NCBI RefSeq assembly: GCF_002929535.1 | Contig: NZ_PJJO01000051.1 | Coordinates: 1-64,000, forward strand | Source of the DNA: Cryobacterium sp. Y11 | Lineage (GTDB): Bacteria > Actinomycetota > Actinomycetes > Actinomycetales > Microbacteriaceae | Length of the DNA stretch: 64,000 nt | Direction: 5' to 3' | In this document: piece after piece, positions 52,858-62,409 of the stretch | How the letters are laid out: each line of letters starts with the position of its first letter | Position numbering within the stretch: the stretch's first letter is position 1 | The notes under the pieces: model-generated | What the model saw: only the letters and a program-made list of their open reading frames with translations | Told to the model about the DNA's origin: nothing | Databases searched by the model: none | Position numbers and translations under genes: made by a program

Positions 52858-54546
52858 TTAGCCCGGCAGGCGCGGCACCGCAGCGAGCAATTGCGCAGAA
52901 TACGCATGCTCCGGCGCGGTGAATACACGCGCTGCCGACCCGCTCTCGACCACTCGCCCGCTGCGCATCACCACGACCTCGTCACTGACGTGTTGCACAA
53001 CGCCGAGGTCGTGGGAGATGAAGATCAGGCTGAGCTCGCGCTCCCGCTGCACGTCGTCGAGCAAGTCGAGCACCTGCGCCTGCACGCTCACATCCAGAGA
53101 CGACACCGGTTCGTCGCAGATGAGAATATCGGGTCGGCCGGCCAGCGCCCTGGCAATACCGACCCGCTGGCGCTGGCCGCCGGAGAGTTCGAGGGGGCGG
53201 CGCGGCAGCACGGTGGCGGCCAGTCCCACCTCGTCCAGCAGGGTCGTGAGCCGGGCCAAGTTCTCGGGTGACCGACGCGCGCTCCGCGTTTGTGGGAGCG
53301 CGCGGCCGAGGGCATCTGTGAGAATTTCGCCGACGCTCCAGCGCGGATCGAATGATCCGAGGGAATCCTGATAAATCGCTCCAACGGATGCGCGCCGCCG
53401 CCGCCGCCTCTTCTCGCTGACCGAGCTCCAGGCCTGGCCGAACAGTTGCACGTCGCCCTGCTCTAACGGCAGCAGTGCGAGCAGCAGGCGCGCCGTCGTG
53501 GTCTTGCCCGACCCGGACTCGCCGACGATGCCGAGGGTGTGGCCACGGAGCAGGGAAAACGAGACGTCGTCGACGGCGAGCTGACGGCTGCCGTCTGGGC
53601 GTCGAAAACTGTGCGACAAGCCGATCGCCTCCAGCACGACGGTTTCCCGTACGACGGCCGCGTCGGGCTTGCTCGCGGTGGGCCGGGTCGAATCAGCCCG
53701 AGCTGAAACGATCGGCGCCGGCGCCAGCGGCATGCTGGCGGCCAACGATAGCCGCGTGCCGCGCGGCTTGTCGGCCGGCACCGCAGCGACCATGCGGCGA
53801 GTCTGCTCGTGCTGCGGCGCAACCAACACCCGCTCGGTGCGACCGGTTTCGATCAGTAGGCCGTCGTGCATGACCGCGACCCGGTCGGCGATGCGGCTGA
53901 CCACAGCCAGGTCATGGCTGACCAGGAGCACGGCCGTTCCGCTGAGCTTGATCTGCTCGAGCAACGCTAAAATTTGCGCCTGCACGGTCACGTCGAGCGC
54001 CGTCGTTGGTTCGTCGGCGATGAGCAGCGGCGGATTCAGTGCGATCGCCGCGGCGATGAGTGCACGTTGGCGCTCACCGCCGGAGAGCTGGCCGGAACGC
54101 TTCTGCACCTGCAGTTCGGGGTTCGACAGCCCGACGGCGTCCAGCAGTTCGAGCACCCGGCGGGCACGAGCCGCGGCACCCAGCGTCGTGTGCAGCCGCA
54201 GCGAGTCCGCGATCTCGCGGCCGATCGGCCGCAGTGGGTCGAGCGAGACGAGAGCGTCCTGCAACACCAGACCGACATCCTTGCCGCGCCGCACCCGCCA
54301 GGCTCGGTCGGTCAGCCCCAGCACGCTTTGCCCGCCGAGTTCGAGGCGGTCGGCCTCGACCCTGGCGTTGGCGCCCGCGAGTCCGAGCAGACTGCGCGCG
54401 GTGACACTCTTACCCGAGCCAGATTCGCCGACAATGGCAAGGCACTCGCCTGCCGCAAGCTCAAAAGAAACTCCGCGAACGACCGGAGCGGAAGCGCCAA
54501 AGCCCACGCGCAGGGCGCGCACGCTCAGAACCGCTGCCGCGCTCAT
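52858..54546 (-). CDS. Fused dipeptide/oligopeptide ABC ATPase (DppD-DppF type)
   Basis: 562 residues with two complete ABC domains. First: Walker A GESGSGKSVTARSLL, signature LSGGERQRALIAAA, Walker B LLIADEPTTALD. Second, from about residue 310: GESGSGKTTTARLLL, LSGGQRQRVGIARAL, ILICDEPVSSLD. Nickel/peptide transporters usually have two ATPases; here they are one chain with a Pro/Ala-rich linker near 265-300. The gene overlaps the permease upstream by four bases and is last in the leftward operon. Confidence 0.95.
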   Translation of the reverse strand: MSAAAVLSVRALRVGFGASAPVVRGVSFELAAGECLAIVGESGSGKSVTARSLLGLAGANARVEADRLELGGQSVLGLTDRAWRVRRGKDVGLVLQDALVSLDPLRPIGREIADSLRLHTTLGAAARARRVLELLDAVGLSNPELQVQKRSGQLSGGERQRALIAAAIALNPPLLIADEPTTALDVTVQAQILALLEQIKLSGTAVLLVSHDLAVVSRIADRVAVMHDGLLIETGRTERVLVAPQHEQTRRMVAAVPADKPRGTRLSLAASMPLAPAPIVSARADSTRPTASKPDAAVVRETVVLEAIGLSHSFRRPDGSRQLAVDDVSFSLLRGHTLGIVGESGSGKTTTARLLLALLPLEQGDVQLFGQAWSSVSEKRRRRRRASVGAIYQDSLGSFDPRWSVGEILTDALGRALPQTRSARRSPENLARLTTLLDEVGLAATVLPRRPLELSGGQRQRVGIARALAGRPDILICDEPVSSLDVSVQAQVLDLLDDVQRERELSLIFISHDLGVVQHVSDEVVVMRSGRVVESGSAARVFTAPEHAYSAQLLAAVPRLPG

Positions 54547-55403
54547 GCGTGCCGCATTCTACGGTCGATGCTGCGGCCGAGCACGGTGGCGGTCACGGCG
54601 GTGAGCACGATGAACAGGCCGGGAAAAAAGCTCATCCACCAGGCCGAGGTGATGTAGGTGCGCCCAGCGGAGAGCATGGCTCCCCACTCCGCGGTCGGTG
54701 GTTCCGCGCCGAGGCCGAGGTAGCTGAGCGTTGCAGCCCAGACGATGGCTTGTCCAACGCCGAGGGTGGCGAGTACGAACAGCGGAGCGAGCGTGTTCGG
54801 CAGAATGTGACGCAGCAAAATCTGCCACCGAGTGCGCCCGAGCACGGTCGCGGCCTCGACGAAGGCGGCCCCGCGCACGGCGATGAGCTGCCCACGAATG
54901 ATGCGGGCGTAGCCGGGGGCGGTGGAAAGCCCCACGGCGATCGTCGCCGTTGCCACGCCGGGACCGAAGACGAGAATGAACAGCAGAGCCAGGAGCAGCC
55001 CGGGAAAGGCGAACAAGACCTCGAGAAACCGGTTCACGGTGAAGTCGACAACGCGGCCGAGCATTCCGGCCAGGGTTCCAAGCACGATACCCAGCCCCAG
55101 ACCAATGGCCGTTGCTGCGACACCGATCACGAGCGAATACTGGGTGCCGTGCACGACCCGGGTGTAGATGTCGCGGCCCGATTCGTCGGTGCCGAAGCCG
55201 TGCGCGAAGCTGGGCGGTGCAAATGCCGCGAGCGGGTCGATGCCGAGCGGATCGCCGGGGGCCAGAAACTGCGGTGCCACCGCCGATATCAGCAGGAATA
55301 GGCCGAGCACTCCAGCCATGCCCTCGGCCACACCGAGGCGGAGTGGCTGCCCAGACTGGCCGGAACGGGTCGTGAGCTCGGCCTGCTGCGCGAGGTCGCT
55401 CAC
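54543..55403 (-). CDS. Peptide ABC transporter permease (DppC-like)
   Basis: 286 residues. N-terminal TM (GVLGLFLLISAVAPQFLAPG) with GTDESGRDIYTRVVHG, the OppC_N marker, and five more helices. The cytoplasmic EAA loop is EAATVLGRTRWQILLRHILP. It pairs with the DppB-like permease, overlapping it by four bases. Imports peptides or similar compounds into the cytoplasm. Confidence 0.94.
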   Translation of the reverse strand: MSDLAQQAELTTRSGQSGQPLRLGVAEGMAGVLGLFLLISAVAPQFLAPGDPLGIDPLAAFAPPSFAHGFGTDESGRDIYTRVVHGTQYSLVIGVAATAIGLGLGIVLGTLAGMLGRVVDFTVNRFLEVLFAFPGLLLALLFILVFGPGVATATIAVGLSTAPGYARIIRGQLIAVRGAAFVEAATVLGRTRWQILLRHILPNTLAPLFVLATLGVGQAIVWAATLSYLGLGAEPPTAEWGAMLSAGRTYITSAWWMSFFPGLFIVLTAVTATVLGRSIDRRMRHA

Positions 55404-56389
55404 GAAAGCCTCAGCCGGGGATCGACCAGGCGACTGACGGCATCCGTCAGCAAAGTCATCAGAATGTACGCCACCGCGACGATCATGACGACGCCGATCA
55501 CCACCGGAACGTCACGCAGGGTGACCGCGTTCAGCAGTGTACGGCCGAGACCAGGGCGGGCAAAAATAGTCTCGACGACGACCGCGCCGCTGATCAGTGA
55601 GCCGAAAGCCCAGCCGGAGAGGCTGATCGCTGGCAGCGAGGCGTGGCGCAGCGCGTGCACCCAGCGCACTCCCCGCTCACTCTCGCCGCGCGCCCGCGCC
55701 GAGAGCACGAACGGGCTTTCCAGCGCGATCAGCAGCGACTCGCGCATGATTTGGCCGAGAAACCCGGCTAGCGGAACGGCCAGGGTCAGAACCGGCAATA
55801 CCAGCCCGGCCAGACTATCGGTACTGATCGGAGGCAATACGCCGATCCAGATGCTGAACACGACGATGAGCGAGGTCGCGAGCCAGAAATGCGGCAGCGC
55901 CGCCGCCACGATCTCGAGGCTCGACCCCACCCGCGCGGCAACCAAGCCACCGCGCGTCGACCAAGTGGCGAGGGCGAGGGCGATCACCCACGCCAAGCTG
56001 AGGGCGAGGACGGCGAGCAGCAAAGTGCCGCCGAGTTGATCGAGGACGAGCGGGCCGACATCCATATTGAGGGAGTACGAACGCCCGAGATCACCGGTGG
56101 CGAGCCGGCCGAGCTGAGTCAGGTACTGCGTGAAAACGGGCTGGTCGAAGCCGTACTCGGCACTGACGGCCGCGAGTGCCTCCGGCGAGGCCTGCGACCC
56201 AGGACCGCCGAGCACGGCCTGGGCCGGGTCCCCTGGGATCAGGCGCACCGCAAAGAAGGTGATGGATGCCACGGCCCACAGTACAAAGATCGCTCCGGCC
56301 AGGCGCGCGCCGAGTCGGCCCAGCGCCCGAAATACGGGGCGGGCCAGGCCATCCCGGCGGCGATTGGCCGGCGTTACCGGTTCAACCAC
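55400..56389 (-). CDS. Peptide ABC transporter permease (DppB-like)
   Basis: 329 residues with six membrane helices. Early marker FFAVRLIPGDPAQAVLGG (the R-x-x-P-G-D-P signature), then YGFDQPVFTQYLTQLGRLAT. The EAA loop lies near ARGESERGVRWVHALRHASL. It starts inside the end of the solute-binding protein gene (16-base overlap), confirming one operon. Confidence 0.94.
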   Translation of the reverse strand: MVEPVTPANRRRDGLARPVFRALGRLGARLAGAIFVLWAVASITFFAVRLIPGDPAQAVLGGPGSQASPEALAAVSAEYGFDQPVFTQYLTQLGRLATGDLGRSYSLNMDVGPLVLDQLGGTLLLAVLALSLAWVIALALATWSTRGGLVAARVGSSLEIVAAALPHFWLATSLIVVFSIWIGVLPPISTDSLAGLVLPVLTLAVPLAGFLGQIMRESLLIALESPFVLSARARGESERGVRWVHALRHASLPAISLSGWAFGSLISGAVVVETIFARPGLGRTLLNAVTLRDVPVVIGVVMIVAVAYILMTLLTDAVSRLVDPRLRLS

Positions 56390-58032
56390 GCGTCGTACAG
56401 CGTGGGCACGGCCACGGTCGGGAGTGTGCGCAGCCCCACCACGTCGCTGCGCAGCAGGTAATGGTTCTGCTGGTCGTAGAGCGGCAAAATGTAGAAGCCC
56501 GCCAGAATGCGGTTCTGGGCATCGGCGTACAGGCTGGTGCGCTCGGCGACATCCGTGGTGCTGGCCGCCGTTGTGAGCAGCTCGTCGATCTGGGGGTCGT
56601 TGACCTGCGCGAGGTTGGCGAAGTAGCCGCTCGGAGCTGGCACGATGCTATCGGAGTGGTACAGAATGCGCAGCACGTCTGGGCCGACCTTGGTGTACGG
56701 AGCGCTGACGGCGTCATAGTCGTTGGTGGCGAGGGCTGCGTACCAGCTGGAGAGGTCCAGTGGGGCCAATTTCACTTCGAAGCCGGTCTCCTTGGCCGTG
56801 GCCTGAATTTGTTCGAATACACTCTGCTCGGCCGGAATGGACTGGTTGGTGCTCACCGGAAACTGCACCGAGAGCCGCACGCCATCCTTGACGCGGTAGC
56901 CGTCGGCATCCGTTTCACCCCAGCCGGCCGCATCGAGCAGCTCTGCGGCGGCTGACGGATCGTAGCCGAACAGTGTGGGGTCTGAGACGGCGGTTGACTC
57001 AACGCTCGACAGCGCCGAGTACGACCGGGTTGCGGTGCCCTGGAACAGGCTCGACACGGCGTCGTCGACGTTCGCCGAGCGGATGAACGCTTCGCGTACG
57101 CGTACGTCGTTGAAGGGTGCCTTGCCCGAGTTCAGTTCAATTCGGTTCGAGGATCCGGGGCGGGGCGAGTCGAGGTGTTCGATGGAATCGCTCTGTGTGG
57201 CCTGCACGATGGTGTCGGGCTGGGCGTTGTCGATCACGTCGACCTGGCCGGCCTGCAGCGCTGCGTAGCGGGAGGCTGAATCGGGAATGAAGCGCCAGAT
57301 GACCTGGTCGAGGTAGGCGGGGCCCGAGTGGTCGGCATCCGCTGGTGGGGAGACATAGTCGTCATTGCGCACGAGCGTGATCGCGCTCTGCTTGACCCAG
57401 CTGTCCACAATGAATGGGCCGGTACCCACCGGGGCGACGCAGTTCTCGTCCTGGCTGCGTTCGAGTGCGGCGGGGGATTCCATAGCCAGCCACACCTGCG
57501 ACAGTGACTCCAACAGAGCGCTGTCCGGTTCGGTCATGATGAAGCGCACCACAGTGGGGGAGACAACTTCGGTGCTCGCGACCTTGCCGAGGGCTAGGTA
57601 TCCGGTGGATGACAGCGTGGTCGGGTTCCGCAAATGGGCAATATTGGCCTGCACGGCCGCGGCGTCAAAGACGGTGCCGTCGGTAAATGAGACGTCTCCC
57701 CGTAGCGTGAAGTCCCAGGTCAGACCGTCGGGGCTTGGTGTCCAAGATTCGGCGAGCCACGGAATGATTTGGCCGGCAGAATTGCGGGAGACCAACGATT
57801 CCAGGTACTGCGCGGCGATCATGCCCTGCGGAAAGTTACCACCGACGTGCGGGTCGAGGCAGCTCGGTTCGGCGTCGCCAGATGCGTAGGTGAGGGTGCC
57901 GCCGGATACCGGGTCGCCGGTGTCGGCAATATTGGAGGTGTCATTGGCGGTGCAGCCGGTGAGGAAGAGGCCCGCGAGGGCCAGACCGGTGACGGCGCGA
58001 ACGGCGCGGTGCGGATTAGACCAGGTGTGCAT
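56374..58032 (-). CDS. Peptide-binding lipoprotein (DppA/OppA family)
   Basis: 552 residues. Lipoprotein signal ending in LAGLFLTGC, then SBP_bac_5 features: GGTLTYASGDAEPSCLDPHV, LAESWTPSPDGLTWDFTLRG, VGTGPFIVDSW, ASRYAALQAGQVDVI and NDVRVREAFI. It captures peptides (or nickel or opines; not resolvable) for the DppBC-DF transporter. ATG 58032 follows a purine-rich site; the longer reading would run into the divergent operator. It is the first gene of the operon, divergent from a TetR regulator. Confidence 0.94.
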   Translation of the reverse strand: MHTWSNPHRAVRAVTGLALAGLFLTGCTANDTSNIADTGDPVSGGTLTYASGDAEPSCLDPHVGGNFPQGMIAAQYLESLVSRNSAGQIIPWLAESWTPSPDGLTWDFTLRGDVSFTDGTVFDAAAVQANIAHLRNPTTLSSTGYLALGKVASTEVVSPTVVRFIMTEPDSALLESLSQVWLAMESPAALERSQDENCVAPVGTGPFIVDSWVKQSAITLVRNDDYVSPPADADHSGPAYLDQVIWRFIPDSASRYAALQAGQVDVIDNAQPDTIVQATQSDSIEHLDSPRPGSSNRIELNSGKAPFNDVRVREAFIRSANVDDAVSSLFQGTATRSYSALSSVESTAVSDPTLFGYDPSAAAELLDAAGWGETDADGYRVKDGVRLSVQFPVSTNQSIPAEQSVFEQIQATAKETGFEVKLAPLDLSSWYAALATNDYDAVSAPYTKVGPDVLRILYHSDSIVPAPSGYFANLAQVNDPQIDELLTTAASTTDVAERTSLYADAQNRILAGFYILPLYDQQNHYLLRSDVVGLRTLPTVAVPTLYDAWLNR

Positions 58033-58078
58033 GCTGTGTGTCTCTTTTCCCGACGTGTAACCGACGAGTATGCAATTA

Positions 58079-58109
58079 TTGGACTCGATCCAATAATGAA
58101 TTGGACCAA
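58079..58109. promoter_or_regulatory. TetR operator-like palindromes in the divergent promoter
   Basis: TTGGActcgaTCCAA (58079-58093) is a palindrome with five-base arms, and TTGGaCCAA (58101-58109) a second, closely spaced one; a further GGTCC-like half follows near 58,120. They lie between the peptide transporter operon and the TetR gene. Confidence 0.55.
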
Positions 58110-58159
58110 AATCAATACTAGGTCCGATTTGCAACACTTTGACTCAACACGGGGGCACC

Positions 58160-58777
58160 TTGACCAATCAACCGACGACTCGGGCCGGCCGTCCGCGCGG
58201 ATCCTCGCGAGCAATGCTGGAGGAAGCGGCGGCCGAGTTGTTTCTGGAACAGACCTACGCGGGTACGACGATCGAAGAGATCACTCGCCGGGCCGGAGTG
58301 AGCCGCAACACCTTCTTCAACTATTTCCCGGCCAAGAGCGATCTGCTCTGGGTTGATATCGATGCCGGGCTGGCCGGGCTGCCGCGGGCGCTGGACGCGT
58401 GCTCGCCCGACCTGCCAGTGACGGATGCCGTGCGCTCGGCCCTACTGAGCGTCGCGGCCGGGTTTGGACCCCGTAACGTGCCCTGGGCGCTCACTCAGGA
58501 CGAGCTGATGGGCACGACGGGCGAGCTCGCAGCATCCGCTCTCTCGCGATTCATGGTCTACTCGGGCAAACTGGCGGACTTCGTCGGGAAGCGGGCGGAA
58601 TTACCGAAAGACGCAGTACTTTGCCAGGGATTTACTTCGGCGGTCCTTGCCTCAGCAGCCGCAGCGGCCGGCGTCTGGGCGCGGGCCGGCGTGTCGCGCG
58701 GAATTTTGGCGCCCTTCGTGGATGCCACCATCACTCCCGTATGTGAGGGATATCGCACGGCACTGTGCTCGGGGTAG
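58160..58777 (+). CDS. TetR family transcriptional regulator
   Basis: 205 residues. The TetR N-terminal helix-turn-helix is AAAELFLEQTYAGTTIEEIT, RRAGVSRNTFFNYFPAKSDL. The ligand domain is Ala-rich and of standard length. TTG 58160 is chosen because GGGGC precedes it and relatives begin at T-N-Q-P-T-T-R-A-G-R-P; TTG 58139 would add seven residues without a ribosome site. It faces the peptide ABC operon and probably represses it via the palindromes at 58079-58109. Confidence 0.9.
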   Translation: MTNQPTTRAGRPRGSSRAMLEEAAAELFLEQTYAGTTIEEITRRAGVSRNTFFNYFPAKSDLLWVDIDAGLAGLPRALDACSPDLPVTDAVRSALLSVAAGFGPRNVPWALTQDELMGTTGELAASALSRFMVYSGKLADFVGKRAELPKDAVLCQGFTSAVLASAAAAAGVWARAGVSRGILAPFVDATITPVCEGYRTALCSG

Positions 58778-58786
58778 AATTGTCCT

Positions 58787-59010
58787 GAATGACAGTGACC
58801 CGGCCATCACCGGGAAGTCTTCGGAAGAACGGATGCTCACCCTCGGGTGAGTTTCTCAGTAGAACCGAACGAATCGGGCCCGTTACAGCCTGTGAATAAG
58901 CGGTCGCTCGGTGGTTACGGGCGGCAAGCGAGGTGGTACCGCGGCGATTTCTACAGAATCGTTCGTCCTCGTGGAGCAGGGCCCCAGCGACCCGTCCCGG
59001 TAGGAGAAGC
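58787..59010 (+). promoter_or_regulatory. T-box leader of ileS, ultrashort Stem I type
   Basis: The conserved T-box AGGTGGTACCGCGG is at 58931-58944. Upstream, CCCGG (58799-58803) and CCGGG (58810-58814) close a tiny hairpin whose six-base loop CCATCA carries ATC (58806-58808), the isoleucine codon. This is the ultrashort Stem I form known from actinobacterial ileS leaders, in which the specifier lies in the terminal loop and control is translational: uncharged tRNA-Ile binding exposes the ribosome site. The site TAGGAGA lies at 59001-59007, just before the TTG start. Confidence 0.92.
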
Positions 59011-59013
59011 ATT

Positions 59014-62000
59014 TTGTACCCCAAGAATCGCAACACGACGCCCGGCGAGGCTATTGTTCCCTCCCCGAACTTTCCGGCGCTCGAAAACGAGGTGCTCGCC
59101 TTCTGGAAGGCTGACGACACCTTTCAAGCGTCCATCGACCAGCGGGACGGGGCCGAGGAATGGACCTTCTATGACGGCCCGCCCTTCGCCAACGGCTTGC
59201 CGCATTACGGCCACCTGCTCACCGGCTATGCCAAAGACCTGTTCCCCCGGTTTCAGACCATGCGCGGCAAGCAGGTGCACCGCCGCTTCGGCTGGGACAC
59301 CCACGGCCTGCCAGCCGAGCTGGAAGCCGAGCGCAAGCTCGGCATCACCGACAAGAGCCAGATCGAAGAGATGGGCCTGGCCGCATTCAACGCGGTCGCC
59401 CGCGAGTCGGTGCTTGAGTACACCAAGGACTGGGAAGAATACGTCACCCGGCAGGCCCGCTGGGTCGACTTCGAGAACGATTATAAGACCCTCGACATCA
59501 CCTTTATGGAGTCGGTGATCTGGGCCTTCAAACAGCTGCACACCAAGGGCCTCGCCTACGAGGGCTACCGGGTGCTGCCGTACTGCTGGCGCGACCAGAC
59601 CCCGCTCTCCAACCACGAACTGCGCATGGACGACGACGTCTACAAGATGCGTCAGGATCAGACCGTCACGGTCACCTTTCCGCTCATCGGCGCCAAGGCT
59701 GAAGCACTCGGTCTCACCGCGGTGCGTGCACTCGCCTGGACCACGACCCCGTGGACGCTGCCGACGAACTTCGCGCTCGCCGTTGGCCCCGAGATCGTCT
59801 ACGCGGTCGTTCCGGCCGGCCCGAACGGCACGCCAGACGCCGAGGTGCTGCGCGAAGGCGCTGGCTCGGCCGCGACAGTTTTCGGCGCCGAATACCTCAT
59901 TGCGATCAACCTGGTCGGCAACTACGCGAAGGACCTCGGCTACGAAACCGCAGCCGAGGCATCCGCTGCCGTATCGCGCACCGTGCTGGGTCGCGACCTT
60001 GAGGGGATCAGCTACGACCGTCTGTTTGATTATTACGCCGACGAATCCATCTGGGGAACCCAGAACGCGTGGCGTATCCTCGTCGCCGACTACGTCACCA
60101 CGAGCGACGGTACCGGCATCGTGCACCAGGCTCCCGCCTACGGCGAGGAAGACCAGAAAATCGGTGAGGCCGCCGGCATCCCCGTCATTCTCTCGCTCGA
60201 TGACGGGGGAAAGTTTCTCAGCGACGTTCCCGAGGTCGCCGGCCAGCTCTGGAGCGACGCCAACAAGCCACTCACCGCGCTGCTCAAGGCCAACGGCCGG
60301 CTGATCCGCCAGGCCAGCTACGAACACTCCTACCCACACTGCTGGCGCTGCCGCAACCCGCTCATCTATAAGGCCGTCTCAAGCTGGTTCGTGCGCGTCA
60401 CCGACTTTCGTCCACGCATGGTCGAGCTGAACCAGGAGGTGAACTGGGTTCCCGAGAACGTGAAAGACGGCCAGTTCGGCAAGTGGATCGGTAACGCCCG
60501 CGACTGGTCGATCAGCCGCAATCGATACTGGGGTTCGCCCATCCCGGTCTGGAAGAGCGACAACCCCGATTACCCCCGAACGGATGTCTACGGCTCGCTC
60601 GACGAGCTCGAAGCCGACTTCGGCGTGCGCCCCACCGACCTGCACCGTCCCTACATCGACGAACTCACCCGGCCGAACCCCGACGACCCCACCGGGCAGT
60701 CGACGATGCGTCGCATCACTGACGTGCTCGACGTCTGGTTTGACTCCGGCTCGATGCCGTTCGCCCAGGTGCACTACCCCTTCGAGAACCGGGAATGGTT
60801 TGAAGCGCACAACCCGGCCGACTTCATCGTGGAATATATTGGGCAGACCCGCGGCTGGTTCTACCTGCTGCACGTTCTCTCCACCGCCCTGTTCGACCGA
60901 CCGGCATTCAAAAACGTGGTCAGCCACGGCATCGTGCTCGGCAACGACGGCCAGAAGATGAGCAAGTCGCTGCGCAACTACCCGGACGTCAACGAGGTCT
61001 TCGACCGCGACGGCGCCGACGCCATGCGCTGGTTCCTGATGAGCTCCCCGGTACTGCGCGGCGGCAACCTCGTCGTGACAGAGGAAGGCATTCGAGAAGG
61101 CACCCGCCAGGTCATGCTTCCACTCTGGAGCACGTACTACTTCTTCTCCCTGTACGCCAACGCGTCGGCTTCCACGAACGGCGCCTCTGGCTATGATGCC
61201 GTGTGGCGCACCGATTCCACCGACGTACTCGACCGCTACCTGCTCGCCAAGACGCGCGACCTCATCGTCGGCGTCACGAGCGACCTCGAAGCGCTCGACA
61301 GCACGATCGCCGCCGCCCGACTGCGCGACTTTGCCGACGTGCTCACCAACTGGTACGTTCGCCGTTCGCGCGACCGATTCTGGGGCGGCGCCGCTGCCGG
61401 TGCCACCTCGCACGAAGCCTTCGACACCCTGTATACCGTGCTCGAAACCGTGTGCCGGGTTACTGCTCCGCTGCTGCCGCTCGTTACAGAACGCATCTGG
61501 CAGGAACTGACCGGCGGTCGCAGCGTGCACCTCGAAGACTGGCCAGATGCCGCCCTGTTTCCCGCCGACGAAGAACTCGTCACCGCAATGGACCAGGTGC
61601 GCCTGATCAGCAGCACGGTGCTCTCGCTCCGTAAGCAGGCTGGCCTGCGGGTGCGCCTGCCGTTGACCAACCTCACCGTCGTCACTGACAACAGCGCGGC
61701 ACTGGCACCGTTCGTTGGCATTCTCCGCGACGAGCTCAACGTGAAAACGGTCACCCTGATCGAGCTCGAAGACGGCAGCGCGGCAGCCTACGGCGTCACG
61801 AGCAAGCTCGTCGTCAACGCCCGGGCCGCTGGTCCCCGCCTCGGCAAGCAGGTGCAGCAGGTTATCAAGGCCGCACGCGCTGGCGACTGGAGCGAGACCG
61901 ACGGCGTCGTCACGGCCGGCGGCATCGCCCTGGAGCCGAGCGAATTCGAGCTCACCCTCGAGGCGAACAACGACGGCGCCAACGATGCAGCGGCCCTGGC

Positions 62001-62409
62001 CTTGCTGCCCGGCGGAGGATTCGCGCTGCTCGCGACGACCACCACGCGCGAACTCGAGGCAGAGGGCTTCGCCCGCGACCTCATTCGCGCCGTGCAAGAC
62101 ACCCGCAAGTCGGCCGGTTTTCAGGTGAGCGACCGCATCCGTCTCGATCTGGTTTTTCAGAATGAAGCGGATGCCGACTCCTTCGACCTCGCCGTCGGGG
62201 TCAACGTCGCGGCCGAAACCCTCGCCACGACGTTTGGCACCCATCGCCCGTCGCAGGGCGAATTTTCTGCCGCACTGCCCTCCGAATGGCTCGCAGCGCG
62301 CGTTGGCGCGCCGGTCGAGCACTATGTCTGCTTTGAAGCCGACCACTATGTCAATCAGGGCGCCGTCATCGTGGCCGTCGCACGCGTGAATGGAGCCAAC
62401 CTTGTCTGA
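59014..62409 (+). CDS. ileS: Isoleucyl-tRNA synthetase (HYGH-type)
   Basis: 1131 residues. Active-site motif [16 protein letters not shown], the H-Y-G-H variant, and KMSKS as [23 protein letters not shown] and [12 protein letters not shown] also fit the larger, eukaryote-like IleRS type that is naturally less sensitive to mupirocin. CP1 editing domain at roughly 190-400 ([15 protein letters not shown]). The TTG at 59014 follows GGAGA at 59003; the in-frame reading starting at 58933 is within the T-box and not translated. folC overlaps its end. Confidence 0.95.
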   Translation: MYPKNRNTTPGEAIVPSPNFPALENEVLAFWKADDTFQASIDQRDGAEEWTFYDGPPFANGLPHYGHLLTGYAKDLFPRFQTMRGKQVHRRFGWDTHGLPAELEAERKLGITDKSQIEEMGLAAFNAVARESVLEYTKDWEEYVTRQARWVDFENDYKTLDITFMESVIWAFKQLHTKGLAYEGYRVLPYCWRDQTPLSNHELRMDDDVYKMRQDQTVTVTFPLIGAKAEALGLTAVRALAWTTTPWTLPTNFALAVGPEIVYAVVPAGPNGTPDAEVLREGAGSAATVFGAEYLIAINLVGNYAKDLGYETAAEASAAVSRTVLGRDLEGISYDRLFDYYADESIWGTQNAWRILVADYVTTSDGTGIVHQAPAYGEEDQKIGEAAGIPVILSLDDGGKFLSDVPEVAGQLWSDANKPLTALLKANGRLIRQASYEHSYPHCWRCRNPLIYKAVSSWFVRVTDFRPRMVELNQEVNWVPENVKDGQFGKWIGNARDWSISRNRYWGSPIPVWKSDNPDYPRTDVYGSLDELEADFGVRPTDLHRPYIDELTRPNPDDPTGQSTMRRITDVLDVWFDSGSMPFAQVHYPFENREWFEAHNPADFIVEYIGQTRGWFYLLHVLSTALFDRPAFKNVVSHGIVLGNDGQKMSKSLRNYPDVNEVFDRDGADAMRWFLMSSPVLRGGNLVVTEEGIREGTRQVMLPLWSTYYFFSLYANASASTNGASGYDAVWRTDSTDVLDRYLLAKTRDLIVGVTSDLEALDSTIAAARLRDFADVLTNWYVRRSRDRFWGGAAAGATSHEAFDTLYTVLETVCRVTAPLLPLVTERIWQELTGGRSVHLEDWPDAALFPADEELVTAMDQVRLISSTVLSLRKQAGLRVRLPLTNLTVVTDNSAALAPFVGILRDELNVKTVTLIELEDGSAAAYGVTSKLVVNARAAGPRLGKQVQQVIKAARAGDWSETDGVVTAGGIALEPSEFELTLEANNDGANDAAALALLPGGGFALLATTTTRELEAEGFARDLIRAVQDTRKSAGFQVSDRIRLDLVFQNEADADSFDLAVGVNVAAETLATTFGTHRPSQGEFSAALPSEWLAARVGAPVEHYVCFEADHYVNQGAVIVAVARVNGANLV

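Noticed and set aside
52734-52928. Longer ValS N-terminus
   Set aside because: It overlaps the peptide ABC ATPase gene end, is Arg/Cys-rich and not family-like; the ATG at 52733 has its own GGAG.
58933-59013. Extended N-terminus of IleRS from an upstream start
   Set aside because: It lies inside the T-box element, is arginine-rich and ends at a well-placed ribosome site for the TTG at 59014.
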